Part shown: positions 35,216 through 47,640 of the stretch, in pieces
Position numbering within the stretch: the first letter of the stretch is position 1
How the letters are laid out: every line of letters starts with the position of its first letter
Assembly (NCBI RefSeq): GCF_949987535.1
Contig: NC_080078.1
Span: 54,462,207 to 54,526,206, forward strand
Length of the DNA stretch: 64,000 bases
Source of the DNA: Balaenoptera acutorostrata
Taxonomy: Eukaryota; Chordata; Mammalia; Artiodactyla; Balaenopteridae
Reading direction: 5' to 3'
Made by a program: the position numbers and the translations under genes
Notes under the pieces: model-generated
Told to the model about the DNA's origin: nothing
Seen by the model: only the letters and a program-made list of their open reading frames with translations
Databases searched by the model: none

Positions 35216-36799
35216 GGCTGCAGTTCATATTCCTTTATATGCTCATCTGAACACAGGAAATATGCAATAAATACTAGTTAATTGATTAAACACAGGGCAG
35301 TCCGTAGAAAAGTCCTCTTGTTTGAAGAAGTAGGGTTGGAACATCAGTTGACCCTTTATAATCTTTCCGGAAGTGTAGCATCTCATAATATTAGCTAGAA
35401 CTTGAGCTTGGGTATGACTTTACAGGAACTCATCTTGCAATTGATCATTCCTTTACACATAAATAAGAGCAGATTGCCAAAAGTTTTAATGAGTCTCTTT
35501 CATTTGGAAGAAGGTTAGTTGAGCCACTGTCATCTAAAGGATGTTTTCAACTTAACCTTTGATTTTTTGAGAGAAATAAAATGGAAAGTGTATTAGAAGC
35601 TAATGCAAAGCAGGTCTATAACTGTTGTGCTTGAGCTTTGGAACTTGTTTCATTGGTATTTTTTTTTGAAAAGCTTTGAACTTGTAAAAAGAAAATGTAT
35701 CCATATATCTGTATCTATATCATTGGCTTAAGACAGATATGACACACCCATACAGAGCTGTATTCCTTCTGACCTCAGCATGTTAGCCTCACACATGATG
35801 GTAGCTCGAATGATTCATTCTAGTAGCACAGATTCAGGAGCAAATTTCATTTTTTATCCTATATTATTGAGTTTGTTGTAGTGGGCTGTAGCCATGGCTC
35901 TATAAGAGCTGCTATATAATCATACCTGAATCACTTAATACTTTTGGTCCATGGAGTCCATAAGTATAAAATTAAAGGGGTTGGACTCACCCCTCAGATA
36001 ACTCCAGCTTGAACATTCTATGTCATGATTTCATGATTCTTCCTAGACTATCTCTCCCTCTCCTTTTTTTTTTTAAACCTTCATTAAATCATTGTTGCAA
36101 ATGCAATGAAAGTGTGAGACCTGATGATACAAGATGATGAATTACATACAGCTTTACAGCCTCTGCATTCTGCTATCATATGCACTTAAACTTGATTCTG
36201 TGATGAATGATGGAGTAGAGCAACCCCAGGATGGGACCCTTCTCTATCTGCATCAGTTCAGTTTGGGACTGGAGCCTCACCTAAGGCGTAGACCTCAGCC
36301 TGTCTTTATCGTGCATTAACAAACATGTGCAACACTGGCTTTAAAGTACATAACGTTCTTAAGGACTTTTCCTTTGAAATTCATTGATAATTTTAGAAGA
36401 CAGGGAAAGGGCAGTATGAATGAAAGCTGTAAGACCAGCTCATTTGTGTAGGTTAAAGTATGAAATGAATTGATTTCTCCCATCTGATTCCTAAGACTAA
36501 GAAGTTAACACTAATTTGCCCAGAGGCATATTAAAAAAAAAAAAGAATCAAGTGACCTTTGGCAATTATCTCACCTTTCTCTAAACAAATAGCCTTCACA
36601 GAGGCCTGAAGGCCCTGGGTTTTGTAGAGCATTTGAAGACTCAAGTTAATACTGGTGGGTTTGTCAGCATATTTGTCATTATTTGATTCTGATAGTGAGT
36701 CCTCTGCAGTAATAATTTTCAGATTTCAGGGATCATAAATGAGGGTTTTGGGGCTTTTTCAGGTTTTGGGATGTGTCTTCATTGAACAAAGAGGACCAA
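35216..36799. other. Unique sequence, no gene seen
   Basis: Homopolymer tracts occur at 36065-36075 (T) and 36532-36543 (A). The 61-codon frame at 36134-36319 has no known domain. Confidence 0.55.
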
Positions 36800-36990
36800 C
36801 TCTGTTGTTGAAACAAATTGACTTAAATCCTAATTTCTCCACCCAGCTATGGGATAAATTGTTTAAACTCTCTGATCATCTTTTTGCTTTTTATTCTAGA
36901 GTTTTTGGTAAGCATTAAAGAAGGAAAGATAAATAATGCATCTAGCACATTGTTAGCTCATGGAAGGCATTTGATATTTATTATTGTTTC
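36800..36990 (+). mobile_element. MIR SINE, 3' two thirds
   Basis: TTGACTTAAATCCTAATTTC, then GGATAAATTGTTTAAACTCTC and a terminal block ATAATGCATCTAGCACATTG, AAGGCATTTGATATTTATTA follow MIR. The CTGTAAAATGGG motif is lost. Confidence 0.7.
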
Positions 36991-37856
36991 TTCATCCTTC
37001 TATCACCAGGATACTAAAAAACCTCTAGTATATATTTTGTCTGGGTTAAAATATACAGTAAGAAATATTCCCTCCAAAAATTAGAGTAATATAGGGAGGA
37101 AGAGAGGGCAATTGAATGTGATGACTGAAAAGTTACCATTGGGTGCTGTTTATTTTGGCAGTAGAATTTTGGAAGCTCACTTTATTTTGTTTATTTTTTT
37201 AAACTTATTTAAATAAACCAATTGTAATTATATTTTTCCAGGAAGAAGTCCAGGTACACGATCAGACTTGAATTTGAGATTCCCAGAAAAGAAACACGTT
37301 GGCATTTTGAAGACTGATTTCTTTTCCTATCTAAAATAATTCTTATGTTTTTAATTTTGTTCTTAAATAAGAGTTGTATTAGGTATTGTATCTTTATATC
37401 TTTGATGATGATATGTGTCAAAGATATTATATAGGAGCAATGACATGTCACTCTAATGTTTTCTTCTTTCTTTTTACTACCTAAGCACATTTCTCTTAAA
37501 CATCTTTTGTTTAGATTGTTTGTAATCCTTTTTTTCTCTGCTACCTAAAATACTGTAATACTGTTCAGCCAACACTGGCAGGAGCTAAACATCTGACCTA
37601 ACTAAAGATTTTTATCAAATGACATCTTCAGATCTTGCTAAAAGCCTCTTGGTGGTAAATATATCAATGGGAAGGGCCTTCGTCCCAGCTGAATTTAGGG
37701 CTCTGAGTCAAAACTTTGCAAGATTCTAAAGCAAGTCTTCATGTCTGAAAATAGCTATGTAGCAACTCTCCTAGGTACAAAAATTAATGGATTGTCTACA
37801 AGAGATCATGTTGTAAAACTATGTTTTACAAATAAGAACTTGGATACCTATTATGT
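36991..37856. other. Unique AT-rich sequence, no gene seen
   Basis: The minus-strand frame at 37209-37490 is Lys/Ile/Asn-rich as expected from AT-rich DNA and has no domain. Confidence 0.55.
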
Positions 37857-37868
37857 AATAATAGTTTT

Positions 37869-38198
37869 ATTTTTTTTTATAAGCAGATACTCATTCTATT
37901 TTTTTAAAATTATTTATTTATTTATTTATTTATTTTTGACTATGTTGGGTCTTCATTTCTGTGCGAGGGCTTTCTCCAGTTGTGGCAAGCGGGGCCACTC
38001 TTCATCGCGGGGCGCGAGCCTCTCACTATCATGGCCTCTCTTGTTGCGAAGCACAGGCTCCAGACGCGCAGGTTCAGTAGTTGTGGCTCACGGGCCCAGT
38101 TGCTCTGTGGCATGTGGGATCTTCCCAGACCAGGGCTCGAACCCATGTCCCCTGCATCGGCAGGCAGATTCTCAACCACTGCACCACCAGGGAAGCCC
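37869..38198 (-). mobile_element. CHR-type SINE, possible 3' extension
   Basis: Minus-strand SINE with complete head (complement GGGCTTCCCTGGTGGTGCAG) and an AAATAAATAAATAAAT tail at 37909-37936. The closest flanking match is AATAATAGTTTT (37857) with AATAACTTAGTTTT (about 38199), imperfect by a 2-bp gap. If that is the duplication, about 35 extra bases lie between tail and left flank, as for the SINE at 358-686. Confidence 0.88.
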
Positions 38199-38219
38199 AA
38201 TAACTTAGTTTTTTAATGA

Positions 38220-38345
38220 TGGCCAACTTGTGTTCAGATCTACCATTTGCCACTTATTAGCTGAGAAACTTAAGAAAGTTACTGAACCTCTCTGAAACAC
38301 AATTTTCAATCAAAAATTAAGGTAATTGTCCAAACTCAATGTTGT
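38220..38345 (+). mobile_element. MIR SINE fragment
   Basis: TTCAGATCTACCATTTGCCA, CTTATTAGCTGAGAAACTTA, AGTTACTGAACCTCTCTG follow the MIR 5' half and core. It lies immediately beyond the SINE. Confidence 0.8.
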
Positions 38346-39025
38346 ACTTATTATCTCTGTTTTGCAATGCAGAGAATGAGATTGTGAAATTTCTCCTACC
38401 TTGTACCCTACACTTCTTGCTACACAAACTGATGCAGATGCATCCCAATGTAATGAATACTGATGTAGTCATCACAGTATTTGTTCACAATGTTTTCTTA
38501 TCCTGTGCCCTGTGTGTGATGGGCACTTCCTCATTCCATTGTCTTGGGGTCACATGACTTTCTGTGATCAATGGAATGTGAGCTGGATGGTCACTTCTGA
38601 ATGGAGGATAAATATTAGATACTACCATATCTGCCTGAGAGTTCACCAAAAGGGGTGATAAAAAGGCATAGCCAAATCTAAGATACAGTATTTTCATCAG
38701 TTAAAGATAAAGATTGGTATAACTTTAAGCTTGGTCTTAATATGCAAAAATATCATTCTCTTTGAAAATAGTGCTGTTGCACATTTTTGGCAGGAAGAAA
38801 ATTATTTTGAGGCAAATCCTCCCCACTTACCAAACCCTTTCTCTAGTGTTCAGTGATTTTTTTTGTGAAATAAAAGAATCACTGATTACATCTTCCCTAA
38901 CAAGTGTGAGCTGCAACTCCCAAGGCTGACTGAATATGTGCTCTTCAAATTAAAATTGTTAAATCTAAGCAGTGACAATTCTGAAGTGACATTTATGCAG
39001 TAAAAACAAAACAAAATGAAATGAA
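38346..39025. other. Unique sequence, no gene seen
   Basis: Frames at 38339-38557 (plus) and 38485-38697 (minus) overlap and have no recognised domain. Confidence 0.5.
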
Positions 39026-39029
39026 AGGT

Positions 39030-39172
39030 ACCTATGTAAAGTGATGGATATGTTAATTAGCTTGATTGTAGTGATCATTTCATGATGTATGTATACATCA
39101 AAACATCAAGTTGTGTGCCTTAAATCTACACAATTTTTGTCAATTATACCACAATAAAACTGAAAAAAAATC
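39030..39172 (+). mobile_element. L1 3' UTR end, old subfamily
   Basis: ATGGATATGTTAATTAGCTT, GTAGTGATCATTTCATGATG, AAAACATCAAGTTGTGTGCC, and TTGTCAATTATACCACAATA with an A-rich tail match an L1 3' terminus on the plus strand. Confidence 0.85.
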
Positions 39173-39239
39173 ATTAAATGGATGATTGCTTTTGTTTTTA
39201 ACTCTAGAAGTTTAGAAAAGGTAGAAAACAACAGCAAAT

Positions 39240-39745
39240 AGTGAAATAAATACACATGAACTACCCAGGTTTAACAAATGTTAATATTTAGTCACTTTCA
39301 TGTTTAAATAAAAGAATTAGGGCATTAAAGATAAAGTTTTCACTTTTCCCTATGCAGGGACAACCATTATAATGAGATTGTTGTGTATCTTTCTAGTCCA
39401 TGCTTTTATATTTTTTCTAGATAAATTCATAATTTATTAATAAATAATACATGAGTTTAATTTTTCTTTTTAGTTTTACATACACACTACCATACTGTAT
39501 GTGTCATTTGCAACTATATTTTTCAATGAGCATTATATTTTTGAGATCTCTTCATGTTGATGCATGTAAATCATGCATATGCATATACATATATAAATAC
39601 ATGTATTTCATTTACGTGTTGCATAATATTATATTATTTAATTTTAATGCAATATCCTTATCCCCCTTTTAATGGGCATTTGTTTTCAATTGTTTACTGC
39701 TACATAGAGAGTCACAATGAACATCCTTGTTATACTGTCCTAAGC
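39240..39745 (-). mobile_element. Old L1 3' region fragment
   Basis: The complement of an old L1 3' UTR: TTTTACATACACACTACCAT, the TTGAGATCTCTTCATGTTGA block near 39541, and GAACATCCTTGTTATACTG near 39718. Strongly AT-rich and diverged. Confidence 0.65.
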
Positions 39746-39844
39746 TAAAGCATGATGACTGTTTTTATGATTTTTGAAATTCTGTGAAATGTGATTAATT
39801 TTTCTTTGTTATAGTTATACTGCAAAGTATCTCACCTTTCTAAT

Positions 39845-40245
39845 TTTATTTTTTTCTGGCTTTATTGAGATTTAATTGACATGTAACATTGTGTAAATTT
39901 AAGGTGTATAATGTTTTGATTTGATGTGAGTATATACTGTGAAATGATTACCACATAAGGTTGATTAACACATCCATCACCTCACCTGATTGTCTCGTGT
40001 GTGTGGTGACAACATTTAAGATCTGCTCTCTTAACAGTTTTCAAGTATAAATACAGTATCATTAACTATAGTACCATGATCTACATGGGATCCCCAGAAC
40101 TTATTCATCTTATAATTGGAAGTTTGTACACTTTGACCAATGTCTCCCTGTTTCCCTCACCCTGTCCCCAGCCTCTGTCAACCACCAGCAACCTACTCTT
40201 TCTTTCTTTGAGTTCAAGTTTCACCTCTTTCAGACACAAAACCAC
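39845..40245 (-). mobile_element. Old L1 3' end
   Basis: TGGCTTTATTGAGATTTAAT, AAGGTGTATAATGTTTTGAT, TTAACACATCCATCACCTCA, CCAGAACTTATTCATCTTAT and GTCAACCACCAGCAACCTAC give the complement of an L1MA/L1MB-type 3' UTR in order. No coding part is retained. Confidence 0.85.
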
Positions 40246-40865
40246 AATACAGTACAAAGTAGGAAAATGATGTCTCTGAATGAACCAGCTGGGAAGATGA
40301 AAGGACATGAGCACTGGAAGGAAGGAAGATTGGTGAGCACATTCCACAATGTAGTTCTGTAATTTTTTTTCTTTTTAATGGTCTTTCTAGAGTTAATTCA
40401 TCTACTTTCCTCCCCAGAGGTGAATGTAGCTCTGAATCTACCATGCTATACATCTGTGGGTGAGACATGGATGGTGGTAAAGGATGTTCTCATGGAAGCA
40501 CTTTAGTTATTTCACACCAACTCGATATAACTGACCTCAAAAGTAAATGTTTTTCTAACAATTCTACTTTAAAAAGTAAGTGTTTCACTAGGTACAGGAA
40601 GAAAACACTTCCAAAATTTCTTCAAAGTGTGGATATTCCTAAAATGATATTTATTAAGTACCTCTCTCTTTGTTGCATAACCCTTAGTTTAAACGTCTTG
40701 AAATGACCACCAGTATAATGGCTCACTCCAAAGGGGATGTTTGGGTTAAACTTTTTTTCTTCTGTCCTTTTTCTTCAACTTGTCTTAAACATCTGGCTTC
40801 ACATTACTCTATTGCAAGTTAATTACCTAAAGGAAACTGAAAATATCTATTATCTGGACATATCG
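40246..40865. other. Unique sequence, no gene seen
   Basis: Frames at 40105-40468 (minus) mostly read the complement of the neighbouring L1. The 79-codon plus-strand frame at 40467-40706 has no recognised domain. Confidence 0.5.
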
Positions 40866-40878
40866 TTTCATTAATTTA

Positions 40879-41038
40879 TTATTATTATTATTATTATTAT
40901 TTTAAACATCTTTATTGGAGTATAATTGCTTTACAATGGTGTGTTAGTTGCTGCTCTATAACAAAGCGTATCAGCTATACATATACATATATCCCCATAT
41001 CCCCTCCCTCTTGCATCTCCCTCCCACCCTCCCTATCT
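40879..41038 (-). mobile_element. 5'-truncated L1 3' end with perfect TSD
   Basis: A 160-bp insertion. Its A-rich tail appears on the plus strand as a (TTA)n run, followed by ACATCTTTATTGGAGTATAA, GGTGTGTTAGTTGCTGC and CCCATATCCCCTCCCTC. A perfect 13-bp duplication, TTTCATTAATTTA, lies at 40866-40878 and 41039-41051. Confidence 0.92.
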
Positions 41039-41051
41039 TTTCATTAATTTA

Positions 41052-41458
41052 AAGTGTAAAAAGTTACATAAAACATACAAGAAAATATAGAATTAAAGCA
41101 TCATGTAATGAGGTGATATTTTAAATGTGTGAGTAGATGACTTTTAATTTTGTCTGTGAACTAGGACAGTAACTACCATAAGTTGGCAGTTATGCAGTCT
41201 TAGAGCCCACAACAACTAAGTCTTTTTGTTAAAATTGCAATAACTGCCTTCTTTGCTCAGGTGGCACAGAAACACTTCCCTTTATAAATGTTTTTGATGA
41301 GGAAAAAAATGCATGTTTTTTTTCTTCTAGTCTTCAGAAATGATTTTGCCATGATTTCTGTAAGAATAAATCTCCATTATCATTATTGGAGTATTTCTAT
41401 TTTAGGGGCAATCTTAAAATAAAACATTTTTTCAAGGAAGAAAAGGGACAGAAAAGAT
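41052..41458. other. Unique sequence, no gene seen
   Basis: Pre-insertion flank of the large L1 to the right. No repeat recognised. Confidence 0.55.
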
Positions 41459-41713
41459 CATTCAGTAAATTCTTCTTCTTTTTAAAATTTTTGAATTTCA
41501 TTTAATTTATCTTTTTATACAGCAGGTGCTTATTAGTTATCCATTTTATACATGTTATTGTATATATGTCAATCCCAATCTCCAAATTCATCACACCACC
41601 ACCACCACCGCCCCACTGCCTTCCCCTCTTGGTGTCCATACATTTGTTCTCTACATCTGTGTCTCTATTTCTGCCCTGCAAACCAGTTCATCTGTACAAT
41701 TTTTCTAGGTTCC

Positions 41714-44700
41714 TCATATATGTGTTAATAGAGGATATTTGTTTTTCTCTTTCTGACTTACTTCACTCTGTATGACAGTCTCTAGGTTCATATACGTCTC
41801 TACAAATGACCAAATTTCGTTCTTTTTTATGGCTGAGTAATATTCAATTGTAAATATGTACCACATCTTCTTTATCCATTCATCTGTCATTGGGCATTTA
41901 GGTTCCTTCCATGACCTGGCTATTGTAAATAGTGCTGTAATGAACATTGGGGTGCATGTGTCTGTTTGAATTATGGCTTTCTCTGGGTATATATCCAGTA
42001 GTGGGATTGCTGGGTCATATGGAAATTATATTTTTAGTTTTTAAGGAACCTCCATACTGTTCTCCATAGTGGCTGTATCAATTTACATTCCCACCAACAG
42101 TGCATGAGGGTTCCCTTTTCTCCACACCCTCTCCAGAATTTGTTGTTTGTAGATTATCTGATGATGCCCATTCTAACTGGTGTGAGGTCATACCACATTG
42201 TAGTTTTGACTTGCATTTCTGTAATAATTAGTGATGTTGAGCAGCTTTTCATGTGTTTCTTGGCCATCTGTATGTCTTTTTTGGAGAAAAGTCTATTTAG
42301 GTCTTCTGCCCATTTTTGGATTGGGTTGTTTGTTTGAGCTGTATATTGAGCTGCATGAGCTGTTTATATATTTTGGAGTTTAATCCTTTGTCCGTTGATT
42401 CATTTGCAAATATTTTCTCCCATTCTGAGGGTTGTCTTTTCGTCTTGTTTGTAGTTTCCTTTGCTTTGAAAAAGCTTATAAGTTTCATTAGGTCCCACTT
42501 GTTTATTTTTGCTTTTATTTCCATTACTCTAGGAGCTGGATCAAAAAAGTTCTTGCTGTGGTTTATGTCAAAGAGTGTTCTTCCTATGTTTTCCTCTAAG
42601 AGTTTTATAGTGTCCGGTCTTACATTTCGGTCTCGAATGCATTCTGAGTTTATTTTTGTGTACGGTGTTAGGGAGTGTTCTAATTTCATTCTTTTACATG
42701 TAGCTGTCCAGTTTTCCCAACACCACTTATTGAAGAGACTGTCTTTTCTCCATTGTATATCCTTGCCTCCTCTGTCATAGATTAGTTGGCCACAGGTGCA
42801 TGGGTTTATCTCTGGGCTTTCTATCCTGTTCCATTGATCTATTATCTGTTTTTGTGCCAGTACCATATTGTCTTGATTACTGTAGTTCTGTAGTATAGTC
42901 TGAAGTCAGGGAGTCTCATTCTTCCAGCTCCGCTTTTTTCCCTCAAGACTGCTTTGGCTATTCGGGGTCTTTTGTGTTTCCATACACATTTTAAGATTTT
43001 TTGTTCTAGCTCTGTAAAAAATGCCATTAGTAGTTTGATAGGGATTGCATTGAATCTGTAGATTGCTTTGGGTATTATAGTCATTTTCATAGTATTGATT
43101 ATTCCAATCCAAGAACATGGTATATCTCTCCATCTGTTTGTATCATCTTTAATTTCTTTCATCAGTGTCTTATAGTTTTCTGCATACAGGTCTTTTGTCT
43201 CCTTATGTAGGTTTATTCCTAGGTATTTTATTCTTTGTGTTGCAATGGTAAATGAGAGTGTTTCCTTAATTTCACTTTCAGATTTTTCAGCATTAGTGTA
43301 TAGGAATGCAACAGATTTCTGTGCATTAATTTTGTATTCTGCAACTTTACCAAATTCACTGATTAGCTCTAGTAGTTTACTGGTGGCATCTTTAGGATTC
43401 TCTATGTATAGTATCATGTCATCTGCAAACAGTAACAGATTTACTTCTTCTTTTCTAATTTGTATATATTTTATTTCTTTTTCTTCTCTGACTGCCATGG
43501 CTAGGACTTCCAAAACTATGTTGAATAACAGTGGTGAGAGGGGACATCCTTGTCTTTTTCGTGATCTTAGAGGAAATGCTTTCAGTTTTTCACCATTGAG
43601 AATGATGTTTGGCTGTTGGTTTTTCATATATGGCCTTTATTATATTGAGGTAGGTTCCCTCTATGCCCACTTTCTGGAGAGCTTTTATCATAAATTGGTG
43701 TTGAATTTTGTCAAAAGCTTTTTCTGCACCTATTGAGATGATCATATGGTTTTTATTCTTCAATTTGTTAATATGTGGTATCACATTGATTGATTTGCAT
43801 ATATTAAAGAATCCTTGCATCCTTGGGATAAATCTCACTTGATCATGGTTTATGATCCTTTTAATGTCTTGTTGGATTCTGTTTGCTAGTATTTTGTTGA
43901 GGATTTTTGCAACTATATTCATCAGTGATATTGGTTTGTAATTTTCTGTTTTTGCAGTATCTTTGTCTGGTTTTGGTATCAGGGTGATGGTGGCCTCATA
44001 GAATGAGTTTGGGAGTGTTCCTTCCTCTGCAATTTTTTGGAAGAGTTTGTGAAGGATGGGTGTTAGCTCTTCTCTAAGTGTTTGACAAAATTCACCTGTG
44101 AAGCCATCTGGTCCTGGACTTTTGTTTCTTGGAAGATTTTTTAATCACAGTTTCAATTTCATTACTTGTGATTGGTCTGTTCATATTTTCTATTTCTTCC
44201 TGGTTCAGTCTTGGAAGGTTATACCTTTCTAAGAATTTGTCCATTTCTTCCAGGTTGTCCATTTTATTGACATAGATTTGTTTGTAGTAGTCTCTTAGGA
44301 TACTTCGTATTTCTGCAGTGTCTGTTGTTACTTCTCCTTTTTCATTTCTATTTTTATTGATTTGAGTCCTCTCCCTCTTTTTCTTGATGAGTCTGGCTAA
44401 TCGTTTATCAATTTTATTTATATTCTCAAAGAACCAGCTTTTACTTTTATTGATCTTTGCTATTATTTTCTTTGTTTCTATTTCATTTATTTCTGCTCTG
44501 ATCTTTATGATTTCTTTCCTTCTGCTAACTTTGGGTTTTGTTTGTTCTTCTTTCTCTAGTTCCTTTAGGTGTAAGGTTAGATTGTTTACTTGAGATTTTT
44601 CTTGTTTCTTGAGGTAGGCTTGTATTGCTATAAACTTCCCGCTTAGAACTGCTTTTGCTGCATCCCATAGGTTTTGGATCATCATGTTTTCATTGTCATT

Positions 44701-45525
44701 TGTCTCTTGGTATATTTTGATTTCCTTTTGCATATCATCAGTGATCTCTTGGTTATTTAGTAATGTATTGTTTAGCCTCCATGTGTTTTTGTTTTTTATG
44801 TTCTTTTCCCTGTAATTGATTTCTAATCTCATAGTGTTGTGGTCTGAGAAGATGCTTGATATGATTTCAATTTTCTTAAATTTACTGAGGCCTGATTTGT
44901 GACCCAAGATGTGATCTATCCTGGAGAATGTTCCATGCACACTTGAGAAGAAAGTGTAATCTGCTTTTTTTTGGATGGAATGTCCTATAAATATCAATTA
45001 AATCTATCTGGTCTATTGTGTCATTTAAAGCTGTGTTTCTTTTTAAATTTTCTGTTTGGATGATCTGTCCATTGGTGTAGGTGAGGTGTTAAAATCCCCC
45101 ACTATTATTGTGTTACTGTCGATTTCCTTCTTTATAGCTGTTAGCAGTTGCCTTATGTATTGATGTGCTCCTATGTTGGGTGCATATATATTTATAGTTG
45201 TTATATCTTCTTCTTGGATTGATCCCTTGATCATTATGTAGTGTCCTTCCTTGTCTCTTGCAACATTCTTTATTTTAAAGCCTATTTTATCTGATATGAG
45301 TATTGCTACTTCACCTTTCTTTTGATTTCCATTTGCATGGGATATCTTTTTCCATCCCCTCACTTTCAGTCTGTATGTGTCCCTAGGTCTGAAGTGGGTC
45401 TCTTGTAGACAGCATATATTTGGGTCTTGTTTTTGTATCCATTCACAGAGCCTGTGTCTTTTGGTTAGAACATTTAATCCATTCACGTTTAAGGTAATTA
45501 TTGATATGTATATTCCTATTACCAT
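41714..45525 (-). pseudogene. L1 ORF2 (endonuclease-reverse transcriptase), broken
   Basis: The ATG at 45525 starts an endonuclease domain with the LNVNGLN and CLQETHF motifs and a VGDFNT motif toward 45070. A stop closes it at 45043, and the same frame reopens at 44997. The reverse transcriptase follows, with [12 protein letters not shown] sequence replaced by frame changes near 43920-44092, then [11 protein letters not shown] near 43540 and the catalytic FADD at 43415-43429. The C terminus (PKCPMTDEWIKKMWYIF) lies at 41714-41947. Open pieces lie in frames that change at least three times, so at least one nonsense mutation and three or more indels separate it from a functional 1,270-residue protein. 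Confidence 0.93.
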
Positions 45526-45589
45526 TTTCTTAATTGTTTTAGGTTAGTTTTCATAGGACCTTTTCTTCTCTTGTGCTTCCCCGTTTGAG

Positions 45590-46506
45590 AAGTTCCTTTA
45601 GCATTTGTTGTAGAGCTGGTTTGGTGGTGCTGAATTCTCTTAGCTTTTACTTGTCTTTAAAGCTTTTGATTTCTCCCTCAAATCTGAATGAGATCCTTGC
45701 TGGGTAGAGTAATCTTTGTTGTAGGTTCTTCCCTTTCATCACTTTATCATGCCGCTCCCTTCTGGCTTGTAGAGTTTCTGCTGAGAAATCAGCTCTTAAC
45801 CTTATGGGAGTTCCCTCGTATGTTATTCATCATTTTTCCCTTGCTGCTTTCAATAATTTTTCTTTCTCTTTAATTTTTGTCAATTTGATTACTATGTGTC
45901 TCATCATGTTTCTCCTTGGGTTTGTCCTGTATGGGACTCTCTTTGCTTCCTGGACTTGGGTGGCTATTTCCTTTCCCATGTTAGGGAAGTTTTCGACTAT
46001 AATCTCTTCAAATATTTTCTCCGATCCTTTCTCTCTCTCTTCACTTTCTGGGACGCCTATTATGCGAATATTGCTGTGTTTAATGTTGTCCCAGAAGTAT
46101 CTTAGGCTGTCTTCATTTATTTTCATTCTTTTCTCTTTATTCTGTTCCACAGCAGTGAATTCCACCATTCTGTCTTCCAGGTCACTTATCCGTCTTCTGC
46201 CTCAGTTATTCTGCTATTGATTCCTTCTAGCGTATTTTTCATTTCAGTTATTGTATTGTTCATCTCTGTTTGTTTGTTCTTTAATTCTTCTAGGTGTTTT
46301 TTCTTTGAATCTTCTAGGTCTTTGTTAAACATTTCTTGCATGTTCTCGATCTTTGCCTTCATTCTTTTTACGAGGTCTTGGATCATCTTCACTATCATTA
46401 TTCTGAATTCTTTTTCCAGAAGGTTTCCTGTCTCCACTTAATTTAGTTGTTTTTCTGGGGTTTTATCTTGTTCCTTCCTCTGGTACATAGCGCTCTGCCC
46501 TTTCAT
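45590..46506 (-). pseudogene. L1 ORF1 (RNA-binding chaperone), broken
   Basis: An ATG at 46506 fits the usual ORF1 start. Codon 23 is a TAA (46440-46438), where the family has a Glu codon. A coiled-coil region rich in Lys/Glu with heptad spacing follows to 46186; there a frame change leads to the RRM-like domain at 46168-45830 containing NIRIIGVPESEE. The C-terminal domain continues to about 45590 out of frame. In life the protein trimerises and coats L1 RNA; this copy cannot. Confidence 0.88.
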
Positions 46507-46509
46507 CTT

Positions 46510-47333
46510 GTCTGTCTTTCTCTGAATGTGGTTTTTGTTCCACAGCCTGCAGGATTGTAGTTCTTCTTGCTTCTGCTGTCTGCCCTCTGGTGGATGAGGC
46601 TATCTAAATGGATTGTTCAAGTTTCCTGATGGGAGGGACTGGTGGTGGGTAGAGCTGGGTGTTGCTCTGGTGGGCAGAGCTCAGTAAAACATTAATCTGC
46701 TTGTCTCCTGATGGGTGGGGCTCGATTCCCTTTCTGTTGGTTGTTTGGCCTGAGGCGATCCAACACTGGAGCCTATCCGGCTCTTTGGTGGGGCTAATAG
46801 CGGACTCTGGGAGGGCTCACGCCAAGGAGTACTTCCCAGTACTTCTGCTGCCAGTGTCCTTGTCCTCTCAGTGAGCCACAGCCATCCGCCGCCTCTGCAG
46901 GAGACCCTCCAACGCTAGCAGGTTCAGTTTCCTATGGGGTCACTGTTCCTTACCCTGGATCCTGATGAGCACACTATTTTGTGTGTGCCCTCCAAGAGTG
47001 GAGTCTCTGTTTCCCCCAATCCTGTCTAAGTCCTGTAATCAAATCCCACTAGCCTTCAAAGTCTGATTCTCTAGGAATTCCTCCTCCCATTGCCAGAACC
47101 CCCTAGGTTGGGAAGCCTGGCGTGTGGCTCAGAACCTTCACTCCAGTGGGGGGACTTCTGTGGTATCTGTTCTCCAGTTTGTGAGTCATTCACCCAGCAG
47201 TTATGGGATTTGATTTTATTGTGATTGCGCCCCTCCTACTGTCTCATTGTGGTTTCTCCTTTGTCTTTGGATGTGAGATATCTTTTTTGGTGAGCTCCAG
47301 TGTCTTCCTCTCAGTCAGCAGTTAGCTGCAATC
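46510..47333 (-). promoter_or_regulatory. L1 5' UTR / internal promoter region
   Basis: About 820 bp upstream of ORF1, GC-richer than the rest of the element, reaching the right target-site duplication. In this family the segment holds the internal RNA polymerase II promoter. Its completeness suggests reverse transcription reached the 5' end or close to it. Activity of this copy is not implied. Confidence 0.7.
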
Positions 47334-47424
47334 CATTCTGTAAATTCTTAAAATGAGAATCTACCTGAATGTTTGATTTGGATTTGGTTTTTGGTTTTTG
47401 GTTTTGTTTTTTAACAAACATTAT

Positions 47425-47640
47425 TTAGGACTCATTACATGCCAGGCACTGTTTTAAGCATGTTTCAAACATAATGTCATTAAATCCTTATAATATCTTT
47501 ATGGCATCCTCATTTAAACCATAAGCAAGCAGAGGCATAAAGAGGTAAAATAACTTGCTTAGGATCACACGGCTAGGGAGTGACAGAGCTAAGACTCGAA
47601 CTAAGCAGCCCACATTCTCCATTGTTGGACTATGCTGGTT
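47425..47640 (-). mobile_element. MIR SINE, nearly full length
   Basis: The plus strand reads the complement of MIR: TTACATGCCAGGCACTGTTT, TAAATCCTTATAATATCTTT, AAGAGGTAAAATAACTTGC, CACACGGCTAGGGAGTGACA, AAGACTCGAACTAAG and CATTCTCCATTGTTGGACTA. It is the second best preserved MIR here. Confidence 0.9.

Larger units (their letters stand above)
41475..47333 (-). mobile_element. Nearly full-length L1 retrotransposon, inactivated
   Basis: A 5.86-kb minus-strand L1 with 3' UTR (41475-41710), ORF2 (41714-45525), ORF1 (about 45590-46506) and 5' UTR (about 46510-47333). Target-site duplications CATTCAGTAAATTCTT (41459-41474) and CATTCTGTAAATTCTT (47334-47349) match at 15 of 16 positions. No nested insertions are visible, so it is much younger than the L1s at 1-4545 and 48850-52265. 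Both ORFs are broken. A (CCA)n patch in the 3' UTR lies at 41595-41612. Confidence 0.95.

Noticed and set aside
42316..42780. 154-codon plus-strand frame, and a 163-codon one at 43245-43736
   Set aside because: Both are antisense to L1 ORF2 on the minus strand, where the reverse transcriptase motifs are.
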